Positions 42,825-51,913 of a DNA stretch of 64,000 nucleotides are shown in pieces. A program made the translations under genes and the position numbers. The stretch's first letter is position 1. Each line of letters opens with the position of its first letter. Source of the stretch: an uncultured bacterium (lineage in GTDB: Bacteria > Bacteroidota > Bacteroidia > Bacteroidales > Bacteroidaceae); assembly GCA_905216025.1 (NCBI GenBank), contig CAJMSE010000008.1, forward strand, positions 1 through 64,000. The letters run 5' to 3'. Under the pieces are notes generated by a model. That model did not search any database. It was given only the letters and a program-made list of their open reading frames with translations, and was not told the origin of the DNA.

Positions 42825-44975
42825 ATGAGAAAACAACTACTTTATCTGCTGACCGTAGTCAGCATGATGCTCGTGTGCGGAGTAAGCTCGGCATGGGCAC
42901 AAACGGAAGTTACAGCAACATGGTTTAAAGCCTCTGCATCCACAGATGCCACTCTGTCCTCTACTGATGCGAACATCAACAGCAAGTTCACAGTAAAAGG
43001 AGCCACTGTATCAACTACGCCCGTAGCTTTTAGTATAAACAGCACAAGATCCGGATGTAAAATAAATGGCAAAACTGAGACCATAACAACGACAAATATA
43101 GCTGTCCCGAAAAGCACAACTGTCACGAATTCTACACAAATGATTCAATTCATACTCACCCCGGAAGCCGGAATAACTTTCAAGCCAACAAGCATAACCT
43201 TATACGCAGGTATACAATCATTCGGTGATAAAAGTGACAATTCTAAGAATAAATTTGTAAACTACACTGTATCATGCGGAAAAACAGAAAAGGTTGCAAG
43301 AACAGACATTGAATTAGGAAGAAATGACAGCGGTACCGGCATAACACCGGTAACCATAAGTCTTAAGGATGTACAATGTGATGCAAATAACAGCCTCACA
43401 CTCACTTTATTCCTAAAAGGATACACACAATCCAGTGCTAAAAACATCCTTTTAGCCAACATTGAAGTAAAAGGAACTGTTGAGGGTGAAATTCAAGAGA
43501 CTACAAAATATAGCGTAACAACAAATGTACAACCAGAAAATTCAGGAACAGTTACCCTCACGCCAAGCGCAGAAGCATATAATGAAGGTACAAACATCAC
43601 TCTCACGGCATCACCCGTAACAGGATATATATTCGACCATTGGTCTGATGCAGACAACGATAACTTAGGAACATCTGCAACCTATACTATTGAAAGTATA
43701 GCCAAAGATGAAAATATAACCGCCAATTTCCGTAAACTTCCTGTCATTACATTTACCGCTAATGAAGAAGGTGTAGAAGGAAAAGATGTCATTTACAATA
43801 CTCTTGACATCAATGACAAGATTACTATACCGACAAACAACAAAGTCTATCTTGCCGGTAAAACTCTCACCGGATGGAAAGACGGAGAAAAAACATATAA
43901 AGCTGGGGATGAGTATACAATAACCGGAGATGCCACGCTGTTGGCTGTGTTTGAAAACAACGCATTTGACTTAGCCAATCCAGAAACCGATGTGACCGTA
44001 ACATGGAATTTCAATACAAAAGAAGGAGGTGCAACGGTAAATTCTGAAGGTTCAAGCCGTCCAACGGATATATATGTCACACAGGCAACCATGAACGGAA
44101 AGACCATTGATGTTAAGATGGGTATAAATGCTTCAAACGGAAAATGCAACAACAACGGAAACGATGCAGCGCAAACCAGAAATACAATATTCACTATTCC
44201 GGCAGCAAAAGGATGCGAAATTGAGTTCAATGCAGGAAGAGGGAATGTCAATGTTACAAAAATTGGCAATGAAGACGTCACTCCTCCAAGTGCGCAATCA
44301 TGGAAATACCAATACAATGGAGAAAATTCAACTATAGAAATTGAGACTGGAACACCAGATACTTATTACAGTAATTTTAAAGTTACATATCCCGCTCCCA
44401 AATCCTACACCCTCGCAGCCGAGGACACCGAATACTACGGCCTGTATCTCGACTACGCCGCAACCATTCCGGCAGGTGTAACGGCATATACGGGAGTTCT
44501 GAGCGATGACGAGTCGACACTCAAAGTCACCAAAATTGATGGCGACGTGCTTCCCGCAAACTGCGCCGTGCTCGTGAAAGCAGCAAATACAGGCGAATAT
44601 AAGTTTGAGGCTTCAGACGCCACGGCAAACGGAATAACAAGCGTTCTCAAGGGCGTTACCGCCAACACAAACATCACGGATCTTGCCGAGACAGGAAAGG
44701 TTGTGCTCACGCTCGGAATGAAAGACGGCGTTGTAGGTTTCCGCAAGCCCGCCAACGCACAGATTATGGCCAACAAGGCTTATCTGCTCGTCAGCGAAGT
44801 AAACGCAGCCAAGGGCGTGAAGATTGCCTTCGGCGGCGAGACGACAGGCATCAGCGAGATCGACAGCACAGCAAATGAGGCAAACGAGGCTGTATACGAC
44901 CTCACCGGCCGCCGCGTTTCAGCAGACGCCAAGGGCTTGCTGATAAAGAACGGCAAGAAATTCATCAACAAATAA
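42825..44975 (+). CDS. Secreted surface protein with InlB/Listeria-Bacteroides type repeats
   Basis: 716 residues from MRKQLLYLLTVVSMMLVCGV, a clear signal peptide; an upstream in-frame ATG at 42795 would bury it. A beta-rich N-terminal part is followed by 'YSVTTNVQPENSGTVTLTPS..YNEGTNITLTASPVTGYIFDHWSD' (divergent InlB B-repeat) and 'AGKTLTGWKDGEKTYKAGDEYTITGDATLLAVFEN' (Listeria-Bacteroides repeat). The end reads 'YDLTGRRVSADAKGLLIKNGKKFINK', the same tail as the DUF285 proteins. Bases before ~44400 are AT-rich and codon use changes sharply after it, so the passenger and the tail have different histories. A small-peptide gene follows 35 bp downstream. Probable adhesin; ligand unknown. Confidence 0.85.
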   Translation: MRKQLLYLLTVVSMMLVCGVSSAWAQTEVTATWFKASASTDATLSSTDANINSKFTVKGATVSTTPVAFSINSTRSGCKINGKTETITTTNIAVPKSTTVTNSTQMIQFILTPEAGITFKPTSITLYAGIQSFGDKSDNSKNKFVNYTVSCGKTEKVARTDIELGRNDSGTGITPVTISLKDVQCDANNSLTLTLFLKGYTQSSAKNILLANIEVKGTVEGEIQETTKYSVTTNVQPENSGTVTLTPSAEAYNEGTNITLTASPVTGYIFDHWSDADNDNLGTSATYTIESIAKDENITANFRKLPVITFTANEEGVEGKDVIYNTLDINDKITIPTNNKVYLAGKTLTGWKDGEKTYKAGDEYTITGDATLLAVFENNAFDLANPETDVTVTWNFNTKEGGATVNSEGSSRPTDIYVTQATMNGKTIDVKMGINASNGKCNNNGNDAAQTRNTIFTIPAAKGCEIEFNAGRGNVNVTKIGNEDVTPPSAQSWKYQYNGENSTIEIETGTPDTYYSNFKVTYPAPKSYTLAAEDTEYYGLYLDYAATIPAGVTAYTGVLSDDESTLKVTKIDGDVLPANCAVLVKAANTGEYKFEASDATANGITSVLKGVTANTNITDLAETGKVVLTLGMKDGVVGFRKPANAQIMANKAYLLVSEVNAAKGVKIAFGGETTGISEIDSTANEANEAVYDLTGRRVSADAKGLLIKNGKKFINK

Positions 44976-45010
44976 TATCACAATCAACAAACAAATAAAA
45001 ACGAAACGAC

Positions 45011-45181
45011 ATGAAAAAGTATAGTAAACCGGCAATAGATATCCTCGACATAGAAATCTCCACGCTGCTCGCTGCAAGTCCAGATCCAACAGTCGATCCC
45101 TCGGGTAACAACGAAATAGACCGTTCAAAAGGCCATTCATTCAGCAGCATCGACGTCTGGGGACTGGATGACGAGGAATAA
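45011..45181 (+). CDS. Small acidic peptide, MKKxYxKP family (56 aa)
   Basis: Begins MKKYSKPAIDILDIEISTLL, then AASPDP and an acidic end 'WGLDDEE'. It keeps the spacing of Lys-Lys, Tyr, Lys-Pro, Glu and a hydrophobic pair before a Ser found in the other three family members, but lacks their Cys ('LLAAS' in place of 'MICQS'). It lies 35 bp after the InlB-repeat gene, co-directional, and is followed by a strong terminator, so the two form an operon. Function unknown. Confidence 0.75.
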   Translation: MKKYSKPAIDILDIEISTLLAASPDPTVDPSGNNEIDRSKGHSFSSIDVWGLDDEE

Positions 45182-45249
45182 GGTTAAGATTAATGATTAG
45201 AACATTTTGTTTTAATTAATGTGGCAAAGCCACTTTTAGTTTAGGTCAG

Positions 45250-45282
45250 ATGCCGCCGCTTGTGAAAGCGGCGGCATTTTTT
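45250..45282 (+). terminator. Rho-independent terminator
   Basis: Twelve-base-pair GC-rich stem ATGCCGCCGCTT / AAGCGGCGGCAT with a 4-nt loop, then six T. It ends the InlB-protein/peptide operon and touches the stop of the convergent GH43 gene. Confidence 0.9.
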
Positions 45283-47006
45283 CATTTTCTCCTTACCAGC
45301 GACACATCGTCAACAAGACACACGGCACCGGCATCACCCTCGGCCACGAAGCCCACCTCTGCCCGTCCGCCACGGATGCGCACGCGCCCGAGCTCTATCT
45401 CTGTCCAGGCCGTCATGGAGGGCTTTATCTTCCGCACCGCACGTCGGCCGCCGCTCTCGGCATACATCTCGAGACGCGTGAAGCGGCCGCTGCGGCGCAC
45501 CTTGGCACGGAGCACATAGTCGCCGTCGGCCAGCGGCACAGCAGCCGTCGACTCTATGGTCTGCGACACGCGGCGGCTGAACGGCATGACGCTGTCGCAC
45601 ATCATGAGACTCTTCTCGCCTATGACGTGGCGCCGGTCGTCACGCGTGTTAAAGTAGTTCAGTCTCGGAGACAGGCTGTCGTCCACGGCAACAGGGCGGC
45701 CGCTCACCACGGTGGTAGTCCAGCCGAGGATATAGTCCTGCCGCGGCTTCACGGGATTGGGGATGCGGCGGCGGTCGGCCTCGAAACTGCCGTTGCGCAC
45801 ATAGTTGTTGTCGGCGGCAACGCGCCATTCGCCCGTCACGGCATCCAGCATCCACGACGACAGGGAGTTGAACACCGGCTCGCCGCCGTCGAACGACAGC
45901 GGCACCCACTGGTTATAGCCGAGACCGTTGCCGGCAAAGTCGGCCCAGCGGTCGCCGCAATATATCACTGTCTCAGCCGCAGCGCCGCGCAGGGTGTAGA
46001 AGAATCCCGTCTGCGAGACGTGCGAATAGTCGGCCTCGCAGCCCCTCATCACCTGCATGTCGTTGGCCGGCAGATACGGGCCGCGCACGTCGTCGGCAAC
46101 GAGCCAATAGGCGAAAGAGCCGTCCCAGCCGTAAATGTTCGAGGCACACATGTAGTAACGGCCACGGTATTTGAACATGCAGTTGCCCTCGCGGCTCGCC
46201 CCGTGGAATATCTGCGTGCAGTCGAGCAGGTCCACGGAGTCGCCGCACAGCCCTATCTCGGATATATATATCCTGCTCCTCCCTCGGCCATACGAATATA
46301 CGAGGTACGACCGTCCGGTGTCTTCGTCGGTGAAGACGGTCTGGTCGCCGGTGTTCGGCGTGCCTATCCGCGAGGTCATGTCAATCTTTCTGTGCCAGCG
46401 GAACTCCCCCGCCGGCGCGTCGGCCTGCGCGATGAGCACGCCCGCCCCGTGCTGCACGAAAAGGGCATAGCGCCCGGTCTCGGCGATGCGGGCCACGCCG
46501 AGGCGCCCCACCCACGTCATCCGGCCGTGCCGCAGCAGTTCGTCGCGTGTGAGGACGTCGCCCTCGAAGGTCCAGTCTGTCAGGTTCTCAGAACTGTAGC
46601 ATGTCACGGCATCAAACTCTACCTGCCCCACCGTCACCGTCGGGTCAGCCCTGTAAGCCTCCGCCCCACGATAGCGCACGCCGTACCAGTAGTATCTCTC
46701 CTTCCCGCTGTCAGGGTCGCGGAAACGGAATATGCCGCCGCCCTGACTATACAGCGGCCTGCCGTCGGCTGTATTCCAAAACACATCGTTATGCACTGGA
46801 CGGAAACCGCCGACAGACGGCAGGTCTGCGCCGCGGCCACCGGCAACGGAGAAGACCGAAGCGGCCGATAAAATGACTCCTCTCCTAAGGCTCGTCTGAA
46901 GCTCGCTCCTACCCACCCTGAAAGGAAGGAAGCGGGCAATGAACCCACGGCAGAAGCGGACGGAACATGCGATGAAGTCTCGGAGACAATGGAATTGTAA
47001 TGTCAT
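45282..47006 (-). CDS. Glycoside hydrolase family 43 protein with C-terminal carbohydrate-binding-like domain
   Basis: 574 residues from the Met at 47006; the upstream Met at 47051 overlaps the -7 box and is excluded. The N-terminus is long and basic with a hydrophobic stretch ('GVILSAASVFSVAGG') as export signal. 'RPLYSQGGGIFRFRDPDSGKERYYWYG' is the first blade of the GH43 five-bladed propeller in the galactanase-like branch, followed by 'CYSSENLTDWTFEGDVL' and 'FTDEDTGRSYLVYSYG'. The last ~150 residues are a beta-sandwich ('NNYVRNGSFEADRR', 'VCLVDDVSLVRRK'). It probably cuts plant or host galactan or arabinan in the periplasm; no PUL partner genes are adjacent. Confidence 0.82.
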   Translation of the reverse strand: MTLQFHCLRDFIACSVRFCRGFIARFLPFRVGRSELQTSLRRGVILSAASVFSVAGGRGADLPSVGGFRPVHNDVFWNTADGRPLYSQGGGIFRFRDPDSGKERYYWYGVRYRGAEAYRADPTVTVGQVEFDAVTCYSSENLTDWTFEGDVLTRDELLRHGRMTWVGRLGVARIAETGRYALFVQHGAGVLIAQADAPAGEFRWHRKIDMTSRIGTPNTGDQTVFTDEDTGRSYLVYSYGRGRSRIYISEIGLCGDSVDLLDCTQIFHGASREGNCMFKYRGRYYMCASNIYGWDGSFAYWLVADDVRGPYLPANDMQVMRGCEADYSHVSQTGFFYTLRGAAAETVIYCGDRWADFAGNGLGYNQWVPLSFDGGEPVFNSLSSWMLDAVTGEWRVAADNNYVRNGSFEADRRRIPNPVKPRQDYILGWTTTVVSGRPVAVDDSLSPRLNYFNTRDDRRHVIGEKSLMMCDSVMPFSRRVSQTIESTAAVPLADGDYVLRAKVRRSGRFTRLEMYAESGGRRAVRKIKPSMTAWTEIELGRVRIRGGRAEVGFVAEGDAGAVCLVDDVSLVRRK

Positions 47007-47048
47007 AAAATGATAATGTTTTAGTAGTGAATATGTGATTAAGCGATG

Positions 47049-47056
47049 CAAAGATA
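47049..47056 (-). promoter_or_regulatory. -7 box of the GH43 gene
   Basis: TATCTTTG on the minus strand, 42 bp ahead of the chosen start codon. Confidence 0.55.
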
Positions 47057-47098
47057 CAAAAAATATACTATTCCTTTCTGTTCCTCGATTTTTTAATG

Positions 47099-47106
47099 TA
47101 CCTTTG
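47099..47106 (+). promoter_or_regulatory. -7 box of the tRNA-Arg gene
   Basis: TACCTTTG, 22 bp before the tRNA 5' end; matches TAnnTTTG. Confidence 0.6.
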
Positions 47107-47128
47107 CAGCGGCAATATGAACCGTTCC

Positions 47129-47200
47129 GCCCTGATAGTTCAATGGATAGAACAACTCTCTCCTAAAGAGTAGATCCGAGTTCGATTCTCGGTCGGGGTA
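47129..47200 (+). tRNA. tRNA-Arg (anticodon CCU)
   Basis: The 7-bp acceptor stem (GCCCTGA with TCGGGGT, including G-U pairs), the D stem GTTC/GAAC, the anticodon stem ACTCT/AGAGT with loop CTCCTAA, and the T arm CCGAG-TTCGATT-CTCGG all fold. The anticodon is CCT, reading AGG. The 3' CCA is not encoded. It stands alone with its own -7 box. Confidence 0.95.
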
Positions 47201-47600
47201 CGGAAAGAAACCACACCCCGGCTAACCCAAGAGCCCCTCCTAACCTCCCCAAAGGGGAGGAAAAGCCCCACCTGACCTCCCCAAAGGGGAGGAAACCATG
47301 CGGAAGGATATATTAATGAGATGAAAAGCACTGCAAGGCAAGGATATTCATTGCCGACGCTCCAAAGCACAACCCACAACGAGATATTCTCTTAGCCCTT
47401 ACGGGCTGCGGCCAAAGACGAGACTCTGGCCCTACAAGTCGCGGAATTCCGTCATACGGTCGTTTTTCTCAGTCCTCCCATTTCTCCCATGATTCCCATC
47501 TCTCCCATGCTCTCATCGCTGTCTCCTCCCCTTTGGGGAGGCTGGGAGGGGCTTCCAGGGAGGTTAGGAGGGGCCCTTGGAGAGGCTGGGGCTTCCACAA
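47201..47600. repeat. Repeat cluster downstream of the tRNA
   Basis: Two adjacent palindromic GC elements (47232-47262, 47264-47293), the 43-bp motif (47392-47435), 'TCTCCCAT' units (47470-47516) and another palindromic element with a decayed neighbour (47523-47598). No gene is seen. Confidence 0.75.
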
Positions 47601-47635
47601 AAAAGCGGCCGCATCACCTCGATGATGCGGCCGCT
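47598..47635 (-). terminator. Terminator of secDF
   Basis: A 13-bp stem AGCGGCCGCATCA / TGATGCGGCCGCT with a 6-nt loop; on the minus strand it is followed by six T. It lies about 60 bp after the secDF stop. Confidence 0.85.
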
Positions 47636-47693
47636 CCTATATTATAATATGTATTCTCTTTCTTTCATGCCGCGGCAGTAAGCCGCCGGCTGG

Positions 47694-50690
47694 TTATGCC
47701 TCGGCAGCAGCCTCGGCCTTGCCGGCACGCTTGTTCATCGTGAAATAAGCGATAGGTGCGGCAATGAAGATTGAAGACAGCGTACCGAACACTACGCCGA
47801 GCAGCATTGCAAACGAGAAGCTGCGGATGCTGTCGCCGCCGAGTATGAAGATACACAGCAGCACGATGAGCGTCGTCACCGAGGTGTTGATGGTACGGGC
47901 AAGCGTCTGGTTGAGCGACTCGTTGAAAAGAGACTTGCGGTCGCGCTTGGGATAGAGGTTGAAGTTCTCGCGCACGCGGTCGAACACCACCACCTTGTCG
48001 TTGATGGAGTAACCGATAACGGTAAGGATGGCGCCGATGAACGTCTGGTCTATCTCGAGAGACATGGGAACGATGCCCCACAGCACGGAGTAGAAGCCGA
48101 GGACAACGAGCGTGTCGAGAGCCAGAGCCACGGTAGAACCGATAGAGTAGGCCATGTTGTGGAAGCGGAGAAGGATATAGAGGAAGATCGCTATCAGCGC
48201 AAGGATAACGCTGATGACGGCTCCGTGGGTGATATCCTTAGCCACAGACGGGCCCACCTTGGTGCTGCTGATGATGGAACCGCCGGCACGCACGTCGGGG
48301 TTCTTGAACGCCTCGACACTCTTCTGGGTGACGAAACCTGCGCCGGAGAGCGACTTGAAGAGTATCGTCTCTGCCTCGTCGTCTACGTTCGGGTCGTTAG
48401 ACTCTATCTTGTAGTTTGTCGATATACGTATCGTCTTGCCGTCTGTACCGAGGGCGATGACGCTCACGTTGGCCTCGCCGAAAGCTCCCTGAAGCACGGG
48501 GCGTATCTGCTCCGGCTCAACATTCTTCTCCAGCTTGACCACATAGTTGCGTCCTCCGGTGAAGTCGATGCTCTTGCTGAGACCGCGTGTGAGCAGGAAG
48601 CCTATGAAGATGAGGGCTACGACGCCCCAGATGGTGAACATCTTGCGCGACATTCCCATGAAGTTAACCTTCGTATTCTGAAGCATATTGCGTGAGAATG
48701 ATGTCGAGAACGTGAGGTTCAGCCACTTGTCGCGGCTCATCTGATGCTCGTATACGAGGCGTGTCATGTAGACAGCGGTGAAGAACGAGCAGCAGATACC
48801 GATGATCAGCGTCGTTGCGAAACCGCGGATAGGACCTGTACCGAACGAGTAGAGGATGATACCCGTGATGATTGAGGTGAGGTTCGAGTCGAAGATGGCC
48901 GAGAAGGCGTTTGCATAACCCTTCTTCATGGCCTCGCGGGCATTGAGTCCGGCACGCAGCTCTTCCTTCGTACGCTCATAGATGAGCACGTTGGCATCGA
49001 CCGCCATACCGAGCGAGAGCACGATACCGGCGATACCCGGCATGGTGAGCGCGGCCTGGAACGATGTCAGGATACCGAGGGTGAAGAAGAGGTTGAAGAG
49101 CAGCGCGATGTTTGCCATCATACCCGGAATGATGTTGTACAGCATGAGCATGTAGACCATCAGCAGCACGAAGGCCACGATGAACGAGATGACACCCTGC
49201 TGGATAGACTGTGCACCGAGCGACGGACCTACCACCTCCTCCTGCACGATGCGTGTGGGAGCCGGCATCTTACCGGAGTTGAGGGTGTTGGCAAGGTCTT
49301 TGGTGTCCTCGATGGTGAAGTTACCCGTAATCTGCGAGTTGCCGCCGGCAATCTCGCCGTTCACGCGGGGAGCGCTGTATACGGTGTTGTCGAGCACGAT
49401 GGCCACGGCGCGGCCGATGTTCTGCTTGGTAATCTGTGCCCAGCGGCGTGCTCCGTCGGTATTCATCTGCATGGATACGCAGGGATGCCCCATCTGGTCG
49501 AACTCGTCCTTTGCATTCACAATGACGTCACCCTCTAACGGAGCGCGGCCCGACGGCTCTGTCACCTTGATGGCGTGGAGCTCGAAAATCTCGGCGCGCT
49601 TGTCAAACTCGGCAGGCTTTGCGCTCCAGATGAGCTTCAGGTCTGCGGGGAGAATCTGACGTGCGATGTCTGAATAGATAATCTTGTCTACCTCGGCGGT
49701 GTCGCGTGCAACGGCATATCCAACCACGCTCAGGCTCTGGCCCTGCGAGGGCTGGAACACGGAGAACAGCGGGTTCTGCTTCTTCAGCTGCTCGGCCTGC
49801 TTTGCGGCAGCAGCTCCGTCCTTGCCGCCCTTCTTTGCGCTGATGGCAGCGGCAAGACCGGTCTTCGCCGTGTCGGCGGCTGTAGTGTCGGCAACGGCGG
49901 CGGCCTCAACGGCTGTGGAGTCTGCCTCGCCTCCCACAGCGGCATAGCGCTGGTTGAGCTGTGCCAGCAGGGGCACTATCTCCTGGCTGTTGAATGTCTC
50001 CCAGAACTCGAGGTTGGCGCTTCCCTGAAGGAGCTTGCGCACGCGCTCAGGCTCGCGGATACCCGGCATCTCGACCATGATGCGGCCGGAGCTGCCTTCG
50101 AGCTTCTGTATGTTGGGCTGAACGACACCGAACTTGTCGATACGGTTGCGCACTACGTTGAACGAATTGTCAACGGCGGCACTCACCTCGGCACGCAATG
50201 CGCGCTCCACCTCGTCGTCGGTGCTCTGTGTGCTTACCTTGCCCTTCATCTGCTGTGTGGCGAAAATCTCGGCAAGGCGGTGGCCCGGAGCATTCTGCTT
50301 ATAGTACTTCACGAAGAGAGAGATGAAGTCGCTCTGACTCGTCTCCTCCTCTTTCTTAGCGTCCTGCATTGACTTCACGAACGCCTGGTCAGTCTTGTGG
50401 TCGGCCAGCACGGCGATGACGTCGGGCACCGACACTTCAAGAATAACGTTCATACCGCCCTTCAGGTCAAGACCGAGGCCGATTTCCATCTCGCGGCATT
50501 GCTTAAACGAGTAAGTGCCGAAGTACACCTTCTCGTTCATGATGGAGTCGAGATATTCCTTTCCGGCCTCCTCGCCCATTGCGGCAGCCTTACTTTCGTA
50601 GTGGCGTGTCACAAAAGAGAAGGACAGATAGAATATGCAAACGAGCATGAGAAGAAGTGCGATAAACTTTACGATTCCTTTGTTCTGCAT
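47694..50690 (-). CDS. secDF: Fused protein translocase subunits SecD-SecF
   Basis: 998 residues, inner-membrane, using proton flow to help late steps of Sec export. The SecD half has 'IGLGLDLKGGMNVILEVS', the large periplasmic region with a Bacteroidetes-typical Ala-rich low-complexity insert (about residues 255-300), and 'GIVLSLGMAVDANVLIYERTKEELRAG'. The SecF half starts near residue 660 with 'SIDFTGGRNYVVKLEK' and carries 'GYSINDKVVVFDRVREN'. Bacteroidetes often have this fusion. A -7 box is at 50746-50753, and a terminator follows. Confidence 0.96.
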   Translation of the reverse strand: MQNKGIVKFIALLLMLVCIFYLSFSFVTRHYESKAAAMGEEAGKEYLDSIMNEKVYFGTYSFKQCREMEIGLGLDLKGGMNVILEVSVPDVIAVLADHKTDQAFVKSMQDAKKEEETSQSDFISLFVKYYKQNAPGHRLAEIFATQQMKGKVSTQSTDDEVERALRAEVSAAVDNSFNVVRNRIDKFGVVQPNIQKLEGSSGRIMVEMPGIREPERVRKLLQGSANLEFWETFNSQEIVPLLAQLNQRYAAVGGEADSTAVEAAAVADTTAADTAKTGLAAAISAKKGGKDGAAAAKQAEQLKKQNPLFSVFQPSQGQSLSVVGYAVARDTAEVDKIIYSDIARQILPADLKLIWSAKPAEFDKRAEIFELHAIKVTEPSGRAPLEGDVIVNAKDEFDQMGHPCVSMQMNTDGARRWAQITKQNIGRAVAIVLDNTVYSAPRVNGEIAGGNSQITGNFTIEDTKDLANTLNSGKMPAPTRIVQEEVVGPSLGAQSIQQGVISFIVAFVLLMVYMLMLYNIIPGMMANIALLFNLFFTLGILTSFQAALTMPGIAGIVLSLGMAVDANVLIYERTKEELRAGLNAREAMKKGYANAFSAIFDSNLTSIITGIILYSFGTGPIRGFATTLIIGICCSFFTAVYMTRLVYEHQMSRDKWLNLTFSTSFSRNMLQNTKVNFMGMSRKMFTIWGVVALIFIGFLLTRGLSKSIDFTGGRNYVVKLEKNVEPEQIRPVLQGAFGEANVSVIALGTDGKTIRISTNYKIESNDPNVDDEAETILFKSLSGAGFVTQKSVEAFKNPDVRAGGSIISSTKVGPSVAKDITHGAVISVILALIAIFLYILLRFHNMAYSIGSTVALALDTLVVLGFYSVLWGIVPMSLEIDQTFIGAILTVIGYSINDKVVVFDRVRENFNLYPKRDRKSLFNESLNQTLARTINTSVTTLIVLLCIFILGGDSIRSFSFAMLLGVVFGTLSSIFIAAPIAYFTMNKRAGKAEAAAEA

Positions 50691-50745
50691 TTTCTTTATT
50701 ATGTTATTTTAATTATTATTTCCTTATCTGACGCTATTTAGCCTG

Positions 50746-50753
50746 CAAATATA
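50746..50753 (-). promoter_or_regulatory. -7 box of secDF
   Basis: TATATTTG on the minus strand, about 55 bp upstream of the secDF start. Confidence 0.5.
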
Positions 50754-50809
50754 GCTATTTTTTTACATTGCGGAAAATTTATTGCCGTTTTTCACGCTTT
50801 TTTCAAGTA

Positions 50810-51913
50810 TTATCTCCCTTTCTCATGCTTTTTTAGCCAGCAGCAGATGGGATAATGGTCGGAAGCGTCGATACTGTTGTCTACCATGCAGTTGTATGGT
50901 TCGAAGGCGTCGGAACACATTATATTATCTATTCTGACGAAAAAACCTTTCTGGTTATACGACAGTCCGATGCCGCGTCCGGTAGCCACGAAGCAGTCTG
51001 TCAGTCCCTCGGCCACCACGCGGCGGGTGTATGAGATGGGGTTGTCGTTGAAGTCGCCGCACACTATCAGCGGGTAGTTCTTGTGACTGGCGATATACTC
51101 GTGCACGGCATCGGCCTGCGGGGCACGCAGTCCTGCGGCCTCACCGAGCTTGTGGATGAGTTTCTTCGACTCGGTGCGCGCCGTGTCCTTGCCCACGTCG
51201 CCCTTGAGCATCTCCTTGTACATGCGGCGTTCCTCGAGCGAGAGATGGTTGCTCTCGAAGTGGTTGTTGACGACGATGACCGTGTCGCCGCCGATGTCGA
51301 GATAGTATGCCACGCTGCCGTTGCCGGTTGAGGCGTATGGGATGCGTTCTTTCTTCAGTATCGGGAAGCGGGTGTAGATGCCCACTCCGTTCATGTTCGT
51401 GCTGCCCACGTGTGTGGTGTCGGCATAGGGGAATATCTCCATCAGCCGCGTCTTCGAGCCGCGCCACGAGTCGACGTCTTCCTGAAGGCACACGATGTCG
51501 GCGCCGCAGCCTTTCAGATAGCCGTATATCATGTCGAAAGAGTCGGTGTATCTCGGCGCGCCGCTGTACGACTGCACGTTATACGAGAGCACCTTAATCA
51601 CGCTGTCGGGCATGTCTGCCGGCATGTTGAGGGGCATGTAGACGCGTATCGGGGCAAAGGCGAGGAAATATCCGGCTATGGGGATGAGCGCGAAACGGCG
51701 CTTGAACGTGAGCCAGAAGAAGAGGAAGGCAAGGTTTATGACGAGGAATACGGGAAAGGCAAGGCCGAGACAGGCAATGAACGGATGGCTCATGGGGTCG
51801 AAGCGGTCTGCAAAGCCCACGAGGAGCATCACGCCGATGGTGGCCACGTTGGCGCCCGCCACCACGTTCACGGTGAAAGTCTTGAGCTGCTTAATCATTA
51901 CTGCTGCTGTCAA
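50810..51913 (-). CDS. Endonuclease/exonuclease/phosphatase family protein with N-terminal membrane helices
   Basis: 367 residues. Three N-terminal hydrophobic segments (to about residue 90) anchor a DNase-I/IMPase-like domain. Its motifs 'VLSYNVQSYSG', 'IVCLQEDVDSW', 'VIVVNNHFESNHLS', 'VCGDFNDNPIS' and 'DASDHYPICCWL' supply the metal-binding Asn, Glu, Asp and catalytic His. It probably hydrolyses a phosphodiester or phosphate at the periplasmic or cytoplasmic membrane face; substrate unknown. Its start overlaps the rhomboid gene by 23 bp, so the two are co-translated. Confidence 0.88.
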   Translation of the reverse strand: MTAAVMIKQLKTFTVNVVAGANVATIGVMLLVGFADRFDPMSHPFIACLGLAFPVFLVINLAFLFFWLTFKRRFALIPIAGYFLAFAPIRVYMPLNMPADMPDSVIKVLSYNVQSYSGAPRYTDSFDMIYGYLKGCGADIVCLQEDVDSWRGSKTRLMEIFPYADTTHVGSTNMNGVGIYTRFPILKKERIPYASTGNGSVAYYLDIGGDTVIVVNNHFESNHLSLEERRMYKEMLKGDVGKDTARTESKKLIHKLGEAAGLRAPQADAVHEYIASHKNYPLIVCGDFNDNPISYTRRVVAEGLTDCFVATGRGIGLSYNQKGFFVRIDNIMCSDAFEPYNCMVDNSIDASDHYPICCWLKKHEKGR

